In this document: positions 8,576 through 18,241 of the stretch, one piece after another
How the letters are laid out: each line of letters opens with the position of its first letter
Position numbering within the stretch: position 1 is the stretch's first letter
Source of the DNA: an uncultured Lachnospiraceae bacterium
GTDB taxonomy: Bacteria > Bacillota > Clostridia > Lachnospirales > Lachnospiraceae
Length of the DNA: 62,628 nucleotides
Direction of reading: 5' to 3'
Assembly (NCBI GenBank): GCA_944384155.1
Contig: CALWSG010000031.1
Coordinates: 1-62,628 of the forward strand
The notes under the pieces: generated by a model
Told to the model about the DNA's origin: nothing
The model's database searches: none
Seen by the model: the letters and a program-made list of their open reading frames with translations, nothing else
Program-made: the position numbers and the translations under genes

Positions 8576-9787
8576 ATGGAAACATATTCTTATAAGGCAG
8601 TAGCAGCAGACGGGAAAGAGAAAAAAGGAAGCATAGACGCTGACTCAAGGGAGGCAGCAATAAAAAAGCTTAAGGATAACGGTCTTGTGCCTATTAATGT
8701 CAAGGTGCAGTCTGTTCTTGATAAGGACATAAAGCTTTCGGTTTTTAAGAAAAAAATAACACCCAGGGAAATGAGTGTCTTTTGCAGGCAGTTTGCAAGT
8801 ATATTAAAGGCAGGGGTAAGTGTAATAAGTGCACTTGAAATGTTAGGTGAACAGACTGAAAATAAGGAGCTTAAAGCATCCGTAAAAAAGCTTCAAAGCG
8901 GAGTGGAAAAGGGAAGTACATTATCTGAAGCCATGAAGCTTGAGAAAAGTGTTTATCCGGAGCTTCTTATAAATATGGTAGCCGCAGGGGAAGCATCGGG
9001 AAGCCTTGAGGCAGCCATAGAAAGAATGGCTGTTCAGTTTGAGAAGGAAGCCAGGCTTAAAGCACTGGTAAAAAAGGCAATGATGTATCCTATAGTACTT
9101 TTTGTTGTGGCAATAGGAGTGATGCTTCTTATGCTTGTCTATGTAATACCTCAGTTTAATTATATGTTTGAGGAGATAGGCTCAGAGCTTCCGGCATATA
9201 CAAAAGTAATATTGGCAGTCAGTGATTTTATACGGAAATATTGGTATATTATAATAGGAGTTATTGCAGCGGTAATAGCTGCATACAAATATTATAAAAA
9301 GACAGACAGGGGAAGAAGAAGAATAGATGAGATAAAAATGAAGCTACCCGTGTTTGGAGTTTTGGCAACAAAGACGGCATGTGCCAGATTTTCAAGAACA
9401 ATGGCAACCTTGCTTCAGTCAGGCATGTCTATGATGGATGCCCTTGATATAGTGGGAGAAACCATGGACAATGTACTGTTTAAGGAAGGGTTAAAAAAGT
9501 CTAAGAACGGAGTGGCATTGGGATTTAATCTATCGGCACAGCTTGCAATGTCAGGGCTTTTTCCGCCAATGGTGATACATATGACAAATATAGGCGAAAG
9601 TACGGGAAACCTTGAGGAAATGCTTACAAATGTGGCGGATTATTATGATGAAGAGGTTGAAGCGGCAACACAGCAGATTACCGCATTGATGGAGCCGATT
9701 ATTATAGTTGTAATGGCAGTTATAGTTGCCATCTTAGTATTGTCCATTTACGGACCGATTTCACAGCTTTATTCTGATTTGGGATAG
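8576..9787 (+). CDS. pilC: Type IV pilus inner-membrane platform protein PilC
   Basis: Polytopic platform protein (GspF/PilC family, about 403 residues) that couples the PilB and PilT motors to pilin polymerisation. It has the N-terminal segment YSYKAVAADGKEKKGSIDA and two T2SSF domains, roughly 70-195 and 275-400. Each has the FCRQFA/FSRTMATLLQSG helix pair and membrane spans around 170-190, 220-240 and 375-398. ATG 8576 has AGGGGG at 8562-8567 with good spacing; a TTG six bases earlier is the alternative. A short hairpin (9800-9819, ATGGC/GCCAT arms) lies between it and the pilin gene. Confidence 0.94.
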   Translation: METYSYKAVAADGKEKKGSIDADSREAAIKKLKDNGLVPINVKVQSVLDKDIKLSVFKKKITPREMSVFCRQFASILKAGVSVISALEMLGEQTENKELKASVKKLQSGVEKGSTLSEAMKLEKSVYPELLINMVAAGEASGSLEAAIERMAVQFEKEARLKALVKKAMMYPIVLFVVAIGVMLLMLVYVIPQFNYMFEEIGSELPAYTKVILAVSDFIRKYWYIIIGVIAAVIAAYKYYKKTDRGRRRIDEIKMKLPVFGVLATKTACARFSRTMATLLQSGMSMMDALDIVGETMDNVLFKEGLKKSKNGVALGFNLSAQLAMSGLFPPMVIHMTNIGESTGNLEEMLTNVADYYDEEVEAATQQITALMEPIIIVVMAVIVAILVLSIYGPISQLYSDLG

Positions 9788-9863
9788 GGATATATATTTG
9801 ATGGCGGTGCCCGGAGCCATTAAATTTATATATAATACATATTAATTAAAAGGAGAAATTAAA

Positions 9864-10349
9864 ATGAAAAGAGAGCAGAAAAGATTGGGAAACAAAGGTT
9901 TTTCTCTGGTGGAGCTTATTGTTGTTATTGCCATTATGGCAGTATTGGTAGCGGTTATAGCACCGACGCTTATCGGCAAGATAGAGGAGTCAAGAGAGGG
10001 AAATGACCTTAACACACTTGGAGAGGTAAGGTCGGCAGTTGTCAATGCCCTGACAGACGAGGATATCTATAAGGCAGTTGTGGGTGATAACACTGTAGAA
10101 TTTACCATAAGTGAAGATTTGACAATAAGTGACGATATAGCTGATAGCACAAAATTAAAAGACGAGCTGGAAGAAATAATAGGAACATTTAAGTGGAAGT
10201 CAGATGCATGTGACGGTGCAAGTATTACAATACGGGTTGACAGCAATGGAAAGGTATATGCATTTATAAAAGATGGCGACGGTGTACTTAGTACAGATGA
10301 TACAACCTTTGAGGCAGGAAATGCTATTGCTGAAGAACCTACATCATAG
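9864..10349 (+). CDS. Major type IV pilin
   Basis: Class IVa-type prepilin of 161 residues, probably the main pilus subunit because it follows pilC directly and is short. The leader is 12 residues (cleavage after Gly12), followed by FSLVELIVVIAIMAVLVAVI, with the conserved Glu at mature position 5. A compact acidic C-terminal domain has one Cys only. AGGAG precedes the ATG. The gene is bracketed by hairpins: a weak one upstream (9800-9819) and two strong ones downstream (10371-10412 and 10421-10448). These could raise pilin mRNA stability or uncouple its level from the rest of the locus. Confidence 0.9.
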   Translation: MKREQKRLGNKGFSLVELIVVIAIMAVLVAVIAPTLIGKIEESREGNDLNTLGEVRSAVVNALTDEDIYKAVVGDNTVEFTISEDLTISDDIADSTKLKDELEEIIGTFKWKSDACDGASITIRVDSNGKVYAFIKDGDGVLSTDDTTFEAGNAIAEEPTS

Positions 10350-10370
10350 AAAAAGCTACGCATAACTGCC

Positions 10371-10412
10371 ATATGCCGGGGATAAGAGTACAGCCCTTTA
10401 TCCTTGGCATAT
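10371..10412 (+). terminator. Hairpin after the pilin gene (terminator or stabiliser)
   Basis: Outer arms ATATGCC (10371-10377) and GGCATAT (10406-10412) and inner arms GGATAA (10380-10385) and TTATCC (10398-10403) form a two-part stem. The T tract after it is poor, so partial termination or mRNA processing is more likely than full termination. Confidence 0.5.
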
Positions 10413-10420
10413 TGGTATAA

Positions 10421-10448
10421 TTTTGATATAATCCGGGATATATCAAAA
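10421..10448 (+). repeat. Second perfect hairpin between pilin and prepilin peptidase
   Basis: TTTTGATATA (10421-10430) and TATATCAAAA (10439-10448) are exact reverse complements with an eight-base loop. It follows the first hairpin by eight bases and lies 35 bases before the peptidase ATG. Confidence 0.7.
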
Positions 10449-10483
10449 TCAGCAGGATAATTTTAACAATAAAGGACATAAAT

Positions 10484-11254
10484 ATGTTGGCAGAAATAAT
10501 TATGTACATAATTATTTTTATGTACGGAATTGTATTGGGAAGCTTTTTAAATGTACTGATATACAGAATACCTAAGGGTGAAGGTATAGCAATGAAGAGC
10601 TCCCACTGCATGAGCTGCGGTATGAAGATAAAGTGGTATGACCTTATTCCGGTTATCAGCTACATTATCTTAAAGGGAAGATGCCGTGGCTGCGGTGGGA
10701 CAATCTCTCTTCAGTATCCTTTAGCGGAGGCAGCCAACGGTGCAGTATATGTGTTTATATTTTGGTATAATGGCATATGTTTTGAAAGCGTACTGTATGC
10801 TTTAATGTTTTCCGTATTTCTTGTAATATCAGTAATAGATTTTAGAACATACGAAATACCTTTTTGTTTAAATGCCGCAATATTAGTATTGGCGGCTGTA
10901 AGACTTATATGGGAACAGAAAAACATAGTTAATCATATTATAGGGTTTGTCTCAGTCAGCGGCTTTATGCTGGTATGCCTTATAGTGGGAAGAAAGTTAA
11001 AGGGCATAGATGCCTTTGGAGGCGGAGATATTAAGCTGACTGCTGCGGCAGGCTTGTTTTTGGGAGCAGAGGAAGTAATATTAGGATTTTTGGCAGGCTG
11101 TGTTTTGGGAGCAGTCATACATACAGTGAGAATGAAGGTTTCCGGGGAAGACCATGTGCTGGCATTTGGCCCGTATCTATGCGGGGGAATGTTTATAGCC
11201 ATGCTTTTCGGACATGAAATTATAGATTGGTATGCAGGTACATTGATGCTGTAG
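10484..11254 (+). CDS. pilD: Prepilin peptidase / N-methyltransferase (A24 family)
   Basis: Membrane aspartic protease that removes prepilin leaders and methylates the new N-terminus. At 256 residues it has the complete two-part form. The N-terminal module has LGSFLNVLIYRIPKGEG and two zinc CxxC pairs (CMSCG, CRGCGG) joined by DLIPVISYI, which belongs to the methyltransferase part. The C-terminal protease part has the catalytic aspartates in VIDFRTYEIP and FGGGDIKLTAA. Seven or eight membrane spans are expected. Substrates are presumably the pilin at 9864 and the minor prepilins downstream. Confidence 0.94.
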   Translation: MLAEIIMYIIIFMYGIVLGSFLNVLIYRIPKGEGIAMKSSHCMSCGMKIKWYDLIPVISYIILKGRCRGCGGTISLQYPLAEAANGAVYVFIFWYNGICFESVLYALMFSVFLVISVIDFRTYEIPFCLNAAILVLAAVRLIWEQKNIVNHIIGFVSVSGFMLVCLIVGRKLKGIDAFGGGDIKLTAAAGLFLGAEEVILGFLAGCVLGAVIHTVRMKVSGEDHVLAFGPYLCGGMFIAMLFGHEIIDWYAGTLML

Positions 11255-11282
11255 CATATTTACATTTGGAGGACATACAGGT

Positions 11283-12860
11283 ATGGCAGTGAGGTTAAAA
11301 AAGAAGCTGATAAGTGTGGTAATTAAAAACGAAAGCATAAAAATAGCCGAGGTATCAAAGCATTCAAAATATATTAAGGTTTATAAGGCTTTCGTGGCAG
11401 ATACTCCTGTGGGGGCGGTAAATGACGGAATAATCGAAAATATACAGGAGCTTGCGGCGGTGATAAAGGAGGTGCTGGAGGCTAACGGGGTAATGTGCAG
11501 GGAGGTTGTGTTTTCCATAATATCCGGTAAGATAGCAACAAAAGAGGTGGTTATCCCTGAGGTAAAAGAAAAGAAAATATCTGAAATAGTAAGTACAAAT
11601 GCAGCGGAATATTTTCCCGTAAACATAGAACAGTATATAGTTAAATATACATGTCTTGAAAGGTTTCGGGAAAATAATGACAGCAGGATAAAGCTTCAGG
11701 TGGTGGCAGCACCTTCTGCACTGGTAGAAACGTATTATAAGCTGGCGGAAATATTAGGCCTTAAGATAGCAGATATTGACTATGCAGGAAACAGTACATA
11801 TCAGCTTTTGAAGCAGCAGATATCACCTGAGTTTAACTTAGTAATAAATATAGAAAATGAATCTACGGTAGTAAGTATTTTTGACAAAAATGCATTAAAG
11901 ATGCAAAGGACCATACCATACGGGCAGTCAGTGCTGGTACAGGCTGCAATGGATACAATGGGAATAGAAAGTGAGGAGGAGGCTCTGTCAAAACTGCAGG
12001 GAGAAAATCTTCTGCACCCGTCCTTTGACGGAGATGAGATTACGGAAAGCGTTAATTATCTGGTGGCAAATATAAGCAGAATAACTGATTATTATACATC
12101 AAGAAATCAAAGCAGACGTTTTGAAAGGGCATATGTAGTAGGGGAGGCAACAGACATTCAGGGGTTGGTGACATTGTTGTCTAACGAGCTTAATCTTGAT
12201 TTTATACCTATCCGAACACTTGAAAATGTAGCTCCAGACAGCCATGCATCTGATATTGGCAAAAGATTGACAGCCTTTGTTTCAAATATAGGTGCACTTA
12301 TTGCACCTGTAGGACTTATGTCAATATCAGACGAAAAAAAGGAGAGCAAAAGAAGTAATACAGGGTTTATGGCGGGGATACTGGCAGGTGCAGTTATAAT
12401 AGGCGCAGCTCTTGTATTTGTGCCAATGATAAACATGATGTCAATAAAAAGCGACCTTGATAAAGTTAGGAAGCATATAGAGGAGATAAGTGATATAAAT
12501 GATACGGTGGATAAATATTATACGGCAGCAGATATGGTGTCAGATGCAAGGGCTTTTGCCAATATGACTTCAAATAATAATGATTCACTTCATATATTTA
12601 TATCACGTCTTGAGGAAAATATTCCTTCAGATATTTATTTGTCAGGAATGAGTGTGTCATCAGGCTCAGTAAGCATATCGGGAAATGCATCAAGCAAAAG
12701 CTCTGTGGCAAAGCTTATACAGCAGTTAGATTCAATAGATTCCGTGAGTGACGTATACGTTGCCAGCCAGTCAGAGACAAAGGATAGTGCAGGAGTGATT
12801 TCCGTAACCTTTTCACTGACATGCACCTTTGGAGATATGGCAGAAGCGGAAGCAGAATAG
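11283..12860 (+). CDS. Fused type IV pilus assembly protein PilM-PilN
   Basis: A 525-residue protein that looks like PilM joined to PilN. Residues 1-345 form the actin-like PilM part (KLISVVIKNESIKIAEVSKHSKYIKV, split; EYFPVNIEQYIVKY near 115; NLVINIENESTVVSIF near 183; FERAYVVGEATDIQGL near 280). Residues 360-384 are one transmembrane helix, and 385-525 are a periplasm-type PilN fold with the end motif ISVTFSLTCTF. In Gram-negatives PilM and PilN are separate and PilM grips a short cytoplasmic PilN peptide; a fusion would make that contact permanent. It lies immediately before a PilO-like gene, the expected order. Confidence 0.85.
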   Translation: MAVRLKKKLISVVIKNESIKIAEVSKHSKYIKVYKAFVADTPVGAVNDGIIENIQELAAVIKEVLEANGVMCREVVFSIISGKIATKEVVIPEVKEKKISEIVSTNAAEYFPVNIEQYIVKYTCLERFRENNDSRIKLQVVAAPSALVETYYKLAEILGLKIADIDYAGNSTYQLLKQQISPEFNLVINIENESTVVSIFDKNALKMQRTIPYGQSVLVQAAMDTMGIESEEEALSKLQGENLLHPSFDGDEITESVNYLVANISRITDYYTSRNQSRRFERAYVVGEATDIQGLVTLLSNELNLDFIPIRTLENVAPDSHASDIGKRLTAFVSNIGALIAPVGLMSISDEKKESKRSNTGFMAGILAGAVIIGAALVFVPMINMMSIKSDLDKVRKHIEEISDINDTVDKYYTAADMVSDARAFANMTSNNNDSLHIFISRLEENIPSDIYLSGMSVSSGSVSISGNASSKSSVAKLIQQLDSIDSVSDVYVASQSETKDSAGVISVTFSLTCTFGDMAEAEAE

Positions 12861-12872
12861 GAGGGACCGGTC

Positions 12873-14000
12873 ATGGCAAAACCAAATATTACATTTCAGA
12901 TTTCAGAGAGAGATAAGAAATTATTGATGCTGTTACTGGCAGTTCTTATTATTGCAGGGTCATATTTTTTTGGGTATCAGAGATTTACAGAGGACGGTGA
13001 GAAGTACAGCAGGGAGCTTGAAGAACTTCAAAGAAAAGAAGCTGACTTGACTGAAAAGGCAGAAAATATAAATGAATATATAGAAACTACCGAAAAGTAT
13101 ATTGAGGAATATAACAGTATACTTAAAGAGTATGGAACAGGAGTTTCCCAGCCTGCAAACATAGAGTTTTTAAATGAGGCAGAGAGAATAACAGATGCAT
13201 GGATAAAGAGCGTTTCCTTTTCAGGAACAACATCAGTATATTCCTTCGGACAGGTGGCGTCAACTAACCCTGACAAATCAGGGGAAAAAGCATACAGCTC
13301 AGATAAGGTGGGATATAGAACGGTTATGTCACTGGCATATGAGGCGGAGTATGAGCAGTGGAAGAATCTTATAGAATTTATTAATACATATTACAGCAAA
13401 AATGTAATAGAAAGCATAAATATGTCATACAGTGAGATAACAGGAACAGTGTCGGGGACAATGAATATTTCCCTTTATACTGTTATAGGAAGTGACAGTA
13501 TTATAACAGAGCCGGAATTTAATATTAACATAGGCTCGGATAATATATTTGAAGCTGAAAATAAAAGTAACGGTGGAACCTATGAAAATACAAACGGCGA
13601 TTATATTTTAGAGGATTACGATTACTATATACTTTTAAATCCACAGTCTTCAGCTGTGGGATCTGTCATTATGGGACAAAGGGACAATAAAGAGACAGAG
13701 GTGTCGGCAAACAGCAATGATATATCAGAGGTTGCCATAAAGATAAGCGGAAAAGAGGGAAGCTATACGATAGAATATACAGTTGGGGACAATAAAAAGG
13801 AGCAGATATTTCAGGAGGAAAACAGTCTGGATTTGCTCATAATGAGTTCAGGCAGAGTGTCTCAGGAGGATAAGGCAGGAATAAACCTGTCATTGGAAAA
13901 TACCTCGGACAAGACGCTTAATATTAAGATTATGAATGATGACGGAGAGGAATCAAGAGTAAATATACAAAATACACAGGGAAGCATAGCAATATATTAA
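12873..14000 (+). CDS. PilO-like type IV pilus alignment protein
   Basis: A bitopic membrane protein of 375 residues. A short cytoplasmic N-terminus is followed by one transmembrane helix (about 14-36, LLMLLLAVLIIAGSYFFGYQRF split), a coiled coil rich in Glu/Lys (about 40-88), and an external domain. This architecture and its place after PilM-PilN fit PilO. It is longer than usual PilO (about 200 residues); the extra C-terminal half (from about 225) resembles no domain I recognise. GGAGG lies ahead of the ATG and the gap from the previous gene is 12 bases. Confidence 0.75.
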   Translation: MAKPNITFQISERDKKLLMLLLAVLIIAGSYFFGYQRFTEDGEKYSRELEELQRKEADLTEKAENINEYIETTEKYIEEYNSILKEYGTGVSQPANIEFLNEAERITDAWIKSVSFSGTTSVYSFGQVASTNPDKSGEKAYSSDKVGYRTVMSLAYEAEYEQWKNLIEFINTYYSKNVIESINMSYSEITGTVSGTMNISLYTVIGSDSIITEPEFNINIGSDNIFEAENKSNGGTYENTNGDYILEDYDYYILLNPQSSAVGSVIMGQRDNKETEVSANSNDISEVAIKISGKEGSYTIEYTVGDNKKEQIFQEENSLDLLIMSSGRVSQEDKAGINLSLENTSDKTLNIKIMNDDGEESRVNIQNTQGSIAIY

Positions 14001-14051
14001 CAGCTTTATAAATCAGGTGAATTGTAAGTTACGGTGAGGAAGCGTCAGCCT

Positions 14052-15308
14052 ATGGATAAGCAAAAAAAAGGAAAAGTTAATAACAGAGGATTTTCACTTA
14101 TAGAAGTTCTGGTTGCCATAGCCATACTGGCGGTTATTACCCTGCCTATAATTAAGGCGTTTACAACCTCCGGGGTAATTAATAAAAAGGCAAGGGAAGT
14201 GGAAAATGCCAACACTGCAGCCAGCGCTGTGGTTGAGGATTTTAAATCTCTTTCTGTCCGGCAGCTAAAGGAAAAATATAAATACAAATATGATGATGCC
14301 ACAGGAGTATATGAATTTACGGTAACAGATGAGGAAGAATCATTCTATAGAGGGGTAAACGGAGAGGAATATGCCATAAATGTTACACTTGACCCTTCTG
14401 CATATGAGGATAGCATTGGTCAGAATGGTGAACATGAAAACAATCCAAGCAACAATATCAACTCTTATGACATGCCAAGCTTTGCAAGCTTAAGTACACA
14501 GAAGGATTATATTATAAGGGACGAGATATATAAATGGGATAATGACGCCAAGGGAACCTTGGGAATACGGATACATGATTTTGATGAGAAAAAAATGAAG
14601 AGATCAGTTATTGTCAATGTGGAGCTGTCAAGAAAGGAAAATTCTTACAATGACAATACAGTAACATACATACAGAAGGTAAATGGTAAGGTGGTATACA
14701 GGTACAGCGGGACATATGATTTAGAGTATGATTTTTCACTGGAAGACACAGAGCTTGTGTTTAACAGAGAGGGAGATTTGTTTTATGTGTCAGGGGAAAA
14801 CGGAGTAAAAAATGTATATCTTTTTTATATACCATATGATGCAGAGGCATCTGAACTGGTTGCGGGTCAGGATAATACATACTATGCAGATGATAACATA
14901 GTGATAAATTATAATTATGATAATACGGCAGGAACAGAGTATTCAGATTTAAATGTTTATATTATTCCCCAAAGTGTAAGGACAGAGGATAACAGAAGCA
15001 TTATAGTAAACAGAGAAAATATAGAAATAAATATAAATGGTCTGAATATAGATTTGGGAGCATACGGAACAGTAGATTTATCATCAGGTGCAGGGATAGA
15101 GGGACCGGTAAATATATATTCCAATATATACGGCTGGAGTGAATATAAAGCTGAGGGAAATAATAAAAGCAACGGTCTTACGGTAAACGGAAGTCCCGGT
15201 GGGGAAAAGTACTTATATGAAATAAGGGTAGATATATGGTCAGACGGTGATAGCAAGGAAGCCGGGGAGGAACCTGTTGTAACGGTAGTATCAACAAAGG
15301 AGAATTAA
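14052..15308 (+). CDS. Minor prepilin, PilV-like
   Basis: Prepilin with a 13-residue leader (cleavage after Gly13) and the N-methylation helix FSLIEVLVAIAILAVITLPI, with Glu at mature position 5. The protein is about 418 residues, much larger than a typical 160-200-residue minor pilin. Its long extracellular part is acidic and Asn/Tyr-rich, possibly an adhesive or surface-exposed tip domain. ATG 14052 is preferred because GAGGAAG lies nine bases upstream; GTG 14034 is an alternative. The next gene starts five bases after the stop. Confidence 0.8.
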   Translation: MDKQKKGKVNNRGFSLIEVLVAIAILAVITLPIIKAFTTSGVINKKAREVENANTAASAVVEDFKSLSVRQLKEKYKYKYDDATGVYEFTVTDEEESFYRGVNGEEYAINVTLDPSAYEDSIGQNGEHENNPSNNINSYDMPSFASLSTQKDYIIRDEIYKWDNDAKGTLGIRIHDFDEKKMKRSVIVNVELSRKENSYNDNTVTYIQKVNGKVVYRYSGTYDLEYDFSLEDTELVFNREGDLFYVSGENGVKNVYLFYIPYDAEASELVAGQDNTYYADDNIVINYNYDNTAGTEYSDLNVYIIPQSVRTEDNRSIIVNRENIEININGLNIDLGAYGTVDLSSGAGIEGPVNIYSNIYGWSEYKAEGNNKSNGLTVNGSPGGEKYLYEIRVDIWSDGDSKEAGEEPVVTVVSTKEN

Positions 15309-15312
15309 TGCT

Positions 15313-17679
15313 ATGGGAAAGATTAAGTCATTTCACAAACAGAATAATGGTTCTACTTTAGTTATAGTATTAACGGTTGTAGCATTTTTGTCCATATTGG
15401 CTGTTATTGTTACACAGGCGGCAGCAGTAAATTATAAAATGAAAATGGTAAATAAGCAGGCTCAAAATACATTTTATACATCAGAGGATGCAGTCGATGA
15501 AATATATGCAGCTTTGGGAAAGGCTGCAATGGAATCCTTTGACGAGGCATATAATGAGGAAATGGCTTCCATAGTTAAGCAGACAAATATAGGTGGAAAT
15601 AATGTTACATATAAGCTTTCAAGCCTTACAACAAACAGCAGTTTAAGAAAAAATTTTATATGCAGACTTGTTACAAGACTTAAGCTTTTAGAGAAGATGC
15701 CGGATAATAAATATGATACACAAGCTTACGTGATGGCATATAATTCAGAGGAACAGCTTGAAGCTTTTGCAGATCTGCTTAATTCTTATCTTGAGGAAAA
15801 GACAGGTCTTGAGGTAAAAAGCGTATCAGGGATAGAGGTAACGGAAAGTGAAAGTCAGGCAGATAAAAGCCTTAAAAATTATACTGTAGCATTTAAGGAC
15901 TGTCATGTGGAATATTTAAATGAAAATGGATATTATTCAAATATTTGGTTTGACGGGGAAATTGCCATGCCTGATATTTATATAGATTTTGCAACAGACG
16001 TAAATAATATGCTAAAAACCTTTACGGAATATGCACTTATCGGAAATACGGGAATAGTAGTTGAAGAGAATCAGGGCTTAACAGTAAACGGAAATATATA
16101 TGCAGGAAAGCGTTATGGTCTTGCATTAAATGCGGGAAGCAGCCTGAATTCATCAGGGGGTGTAAGTATAGTAGTGGGGGGAGATATCACTGTAAAAGAC
16201 GCAGAGATAAACTCCATAGGGTCACAAATATGGTGCACAGGCCTGATTGTATCAAATGATGAGAAGGGTGAGACAGGTGAAGGAGCGGTTGTAAATATAA
16301 ACGGTGAAACTTATGTAAAAGATGATTTACAGATAGAAGGAGACAAAAGTACGGTAAATATAGGCGGTGATTATTATGGCTACAGCTATCAGGGACTTAA
16401 CAGCACAGAAGGGAACCACAATAACAGCAGCTCTATTATAGTAAACGGAAGAGATTCGGTTCTTAATTTAAGGGAGCTTAACACTTTGGTAATAGGCGGA
16501 AGGGCATATATAGATTACAATACTGCAGATACAGGCTATACTACGGGGGAATCCCTTTCCTTTATGGGCTCTCAGGAAATGTATCTTGTTCCGTCATACC
16601 TTATGAACCGGTCAAATCCTGTAGTGGGAGATACATCTGAAGTAACTGTAAATATTAACGGAGGAAATTTTTTCGGATATAAATACCTAAAGGAGGTTCC
16701 GTATACAACAAGAACAGTTGAGGGAGTAACATATTATTATCTGAATTTTAAAGACGATACGGCGGCATCGGAGTACGTAAAAGCATTGTTTGACAATGAA
16801 GCTTACAGAAGTCTTATTGAGGGAATGAACAAAGAGCAGGCAGATGAATATGATAAGTCAAGGAGATACGTACAGTCAGTTGTTAATATAAATCTTAATG
16901 ATTTGTCAAGCACGGTTATAAGTACAAACCCGGAGGCAGAGGTATACACAAACGGTCAGATGATAAACGCAGTATCGGCGTCAGGAAATATAGAGGGAAC
17001 CCTTGGAGTTACAGACAATGATTATTACGTAATAGAGAACGGCAATGCATGGTCAACAGATGGCTTTATTCTTGATGCGTATGATTTATCAAACAGGTAC
17101 AGTATTCTTACAAGAATACTTGCAATGCCTGAATTTTATGATGAAAACGGAGATAGAAATTATATTCAGAAGGATGGGGGAAATAAGTTTATTATAAACG
17201 GGGAAACCGTTGATATTTCCGGTTACGGAGAAAATAATATGTTTTCAAATATTATATCAATGGATGCATTTAACAGCCTTACAGGTGACAGTAAAAAATA
17301 TGAAACGGTTATTGATGGAGGTATTATATTATACGCCGCAGACAACACATCGCCTGTAATAATAAGTGATGATGAAACCTCGGAATTTAAAGGATGCAGT
17401 GAGGGAATAGTAGTTGCAACAGGAGATGTTATAATAAAAAAGAGCTTTAACGGAACTATTATATCAGGAGGAAGAATTATAACAGAAGGAGATAAGGTTT
17501 CAGTATCTAATCAGATGTCAGCAGACACTGTAGAGGAGATACTGAATAAAAATCAGGAGTTTGCCAATATATTCAATGGGTACAGACCTGAAGCGTCAGG
17601 AGCAGGAGAAGCTTCTTCACTTGAAAGTATGACCTTTAAGGACTTTGTAGAGTTTATTAACTGGAGAAAATCATTATGA
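15313..17679 (+). CDS. PilX-like pilus-associated protein with repetitive beta domain
   Basis: A 788-residue exported membrane-anchored protein. Its start (NNGSTLVIVLTVVAFLSILAV, split around residues 11-31) resembles the PilX N-terminal helix seen in minor pilin operons, but lacks the prepilin Glu+5 motif, so peptidase processing is uncertain. From about residue 245 to 400 there are many short segments with alternating hydrophobic residues and Gly/Asn turns (for example VNGNIYAGKRYGLAL, VVNINGETYVKDDL, STVNIGGDYYGYSY), suggesting a right-handed beta-helix. A similar stretch recurs near 680-730. It overlaps the next gene by four bases (ATGA), indicating coupled translation. Confidence 0.7.
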   Translation: MGKIKSFHKQNNGSTLVIVLTVVAFLSILAVIVTQAAAVNYKMKMVNKQAQNTFYTSEDAVDEIYAALGKAAMESFDEAYNEEMASIVKQTNIGGNNVTYKLSSLTTNSSLRKNFICRLVTRLKLLEKMPDNKYDTQAYVMAYNSEEQLEAFADLLNSYLEEKTGLEVKSVSGIEVTESESQADKSLKNYTVAFKDCHVEYLNENGYYSNIWFDGEIAMPDIYIDFATDVNNMLKTFTEYALIGNTGIVVEENQGLTVNGNIYAGKRYGLALNAGSSLNSSGGVSIVVGGDITVKDAEINSIGSQIWCTGLIVSNDEKGETGEGAVVNINGETYVKDDLQIEGDKSTVNIGGDYYGYSYQGLNSTEGNHNNSSSIIVNGRDSVLNLRELNTLVIGGRAYIDYNTADTGYTTGESLSFMGSQEMYLVPSYLMNRSNPVVGDTSEVTVNINGGNFFGYKYLKEVPYTTRTVEGVTYYYLNFKDDTAASEYVKALFDNEAYRSLIEGMNKEQADEYDKSRRYVQSVVNINLNDLSSTVISTNPEAEVYTNGQMINAVSASGNIEGTLGVTDNDYYVIENGNAWSTDGFILDAYDLSNRYSILTRILAMPEFYDENGDRNYIQKDGGNKFIINGETVDISGYGENNMFSNIISMDAFNSLTGDSKKYETVIDGGIILYAADNTSPVIISDDETSEFKGCSEGIVVATGDVIIKKSFNGTIISGGRIITEGDKVSVSNQMSADTVEEILNKNQEFANIFNGYRPEASGAGEASSLESMTFKDFVEFINWRKSL

Positions 17680-18218
17680 CAGAGAGGCATTTCGTAACAG
17701 GTAATAAAGGGGTATCATTAATAGAGCTTTTAGTTGTTATAGCAATACTGGCAGTATTTGCAGGCGGTGGAATATTAGGAGTAAGATTTATAGCATCGGG
17801 AAATGTACAAAAGGCATCGCAAGCCATTAGTTCTGCATTATCAGAGGTACGTACTGATACAATGTCCATAAAGGCACAGTGGGAAGTGAGAATATATAAT
17901 GATGGGGACAGCAATAAAGTATCCATATACAAAAACGGTGAGGAGCATGACACTACAGAGCTTGGAGGAAGGATAGACATTAAATATGATAATATGCAGT
18001 CCGTATCGGGAATCCTTGAGGAAAATCAGGAACTAATAATAACATTTAAGGAATCCTCAGGTATAGTGGGTGATATACAGTATGGGAGAATTGGAGAAGG
18101 TAAGGAGTCTGTTATGGATAAAAATGCATCAGGATTTAAAATAACGGCAGAGTCAGGCTCACGGAGCTGTGGGATTATTGTATGGTATGAAACGGGCAAG
18201 GTTACTGACGATAATTAG
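17676..18218 (+). CDS. Minor prepilin, GspH/FimT-like
   Basis: A 180-residue prepilin with the leader ending at Gly12 and a mature N-terminus VSLIELLVVIAILAVFAGGG. Glu is at mature position 5, but the first mature residue is Val rather than Phe or Met, which peptidases of this family can tolerate. The FAGGGILGVRFIASGNVQKA segment resembles GspH/FimT minor pilins, which prime pilus assembly. The start codon overlaps the previous stop by four bases. Confidence 0.82.
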   Translation: MTERHFVTGNKGVSLIELLVVIAILAVFAGGGILGVRFIASGNVQKASQAISSALSEVRTDTMSIKAQWEVRIYNDGDSNKVSIYKNGEEHDTTELGGRIDIKYDNMQSVSGILEENQELIITFKESSGIVGDIQYGRIGEGKESVMDKNASGFKITAESGSRSCGIIVWYETGKVTDDN

Positions 18219-18241
18219 AAATATCATTTGGGTATATATTT

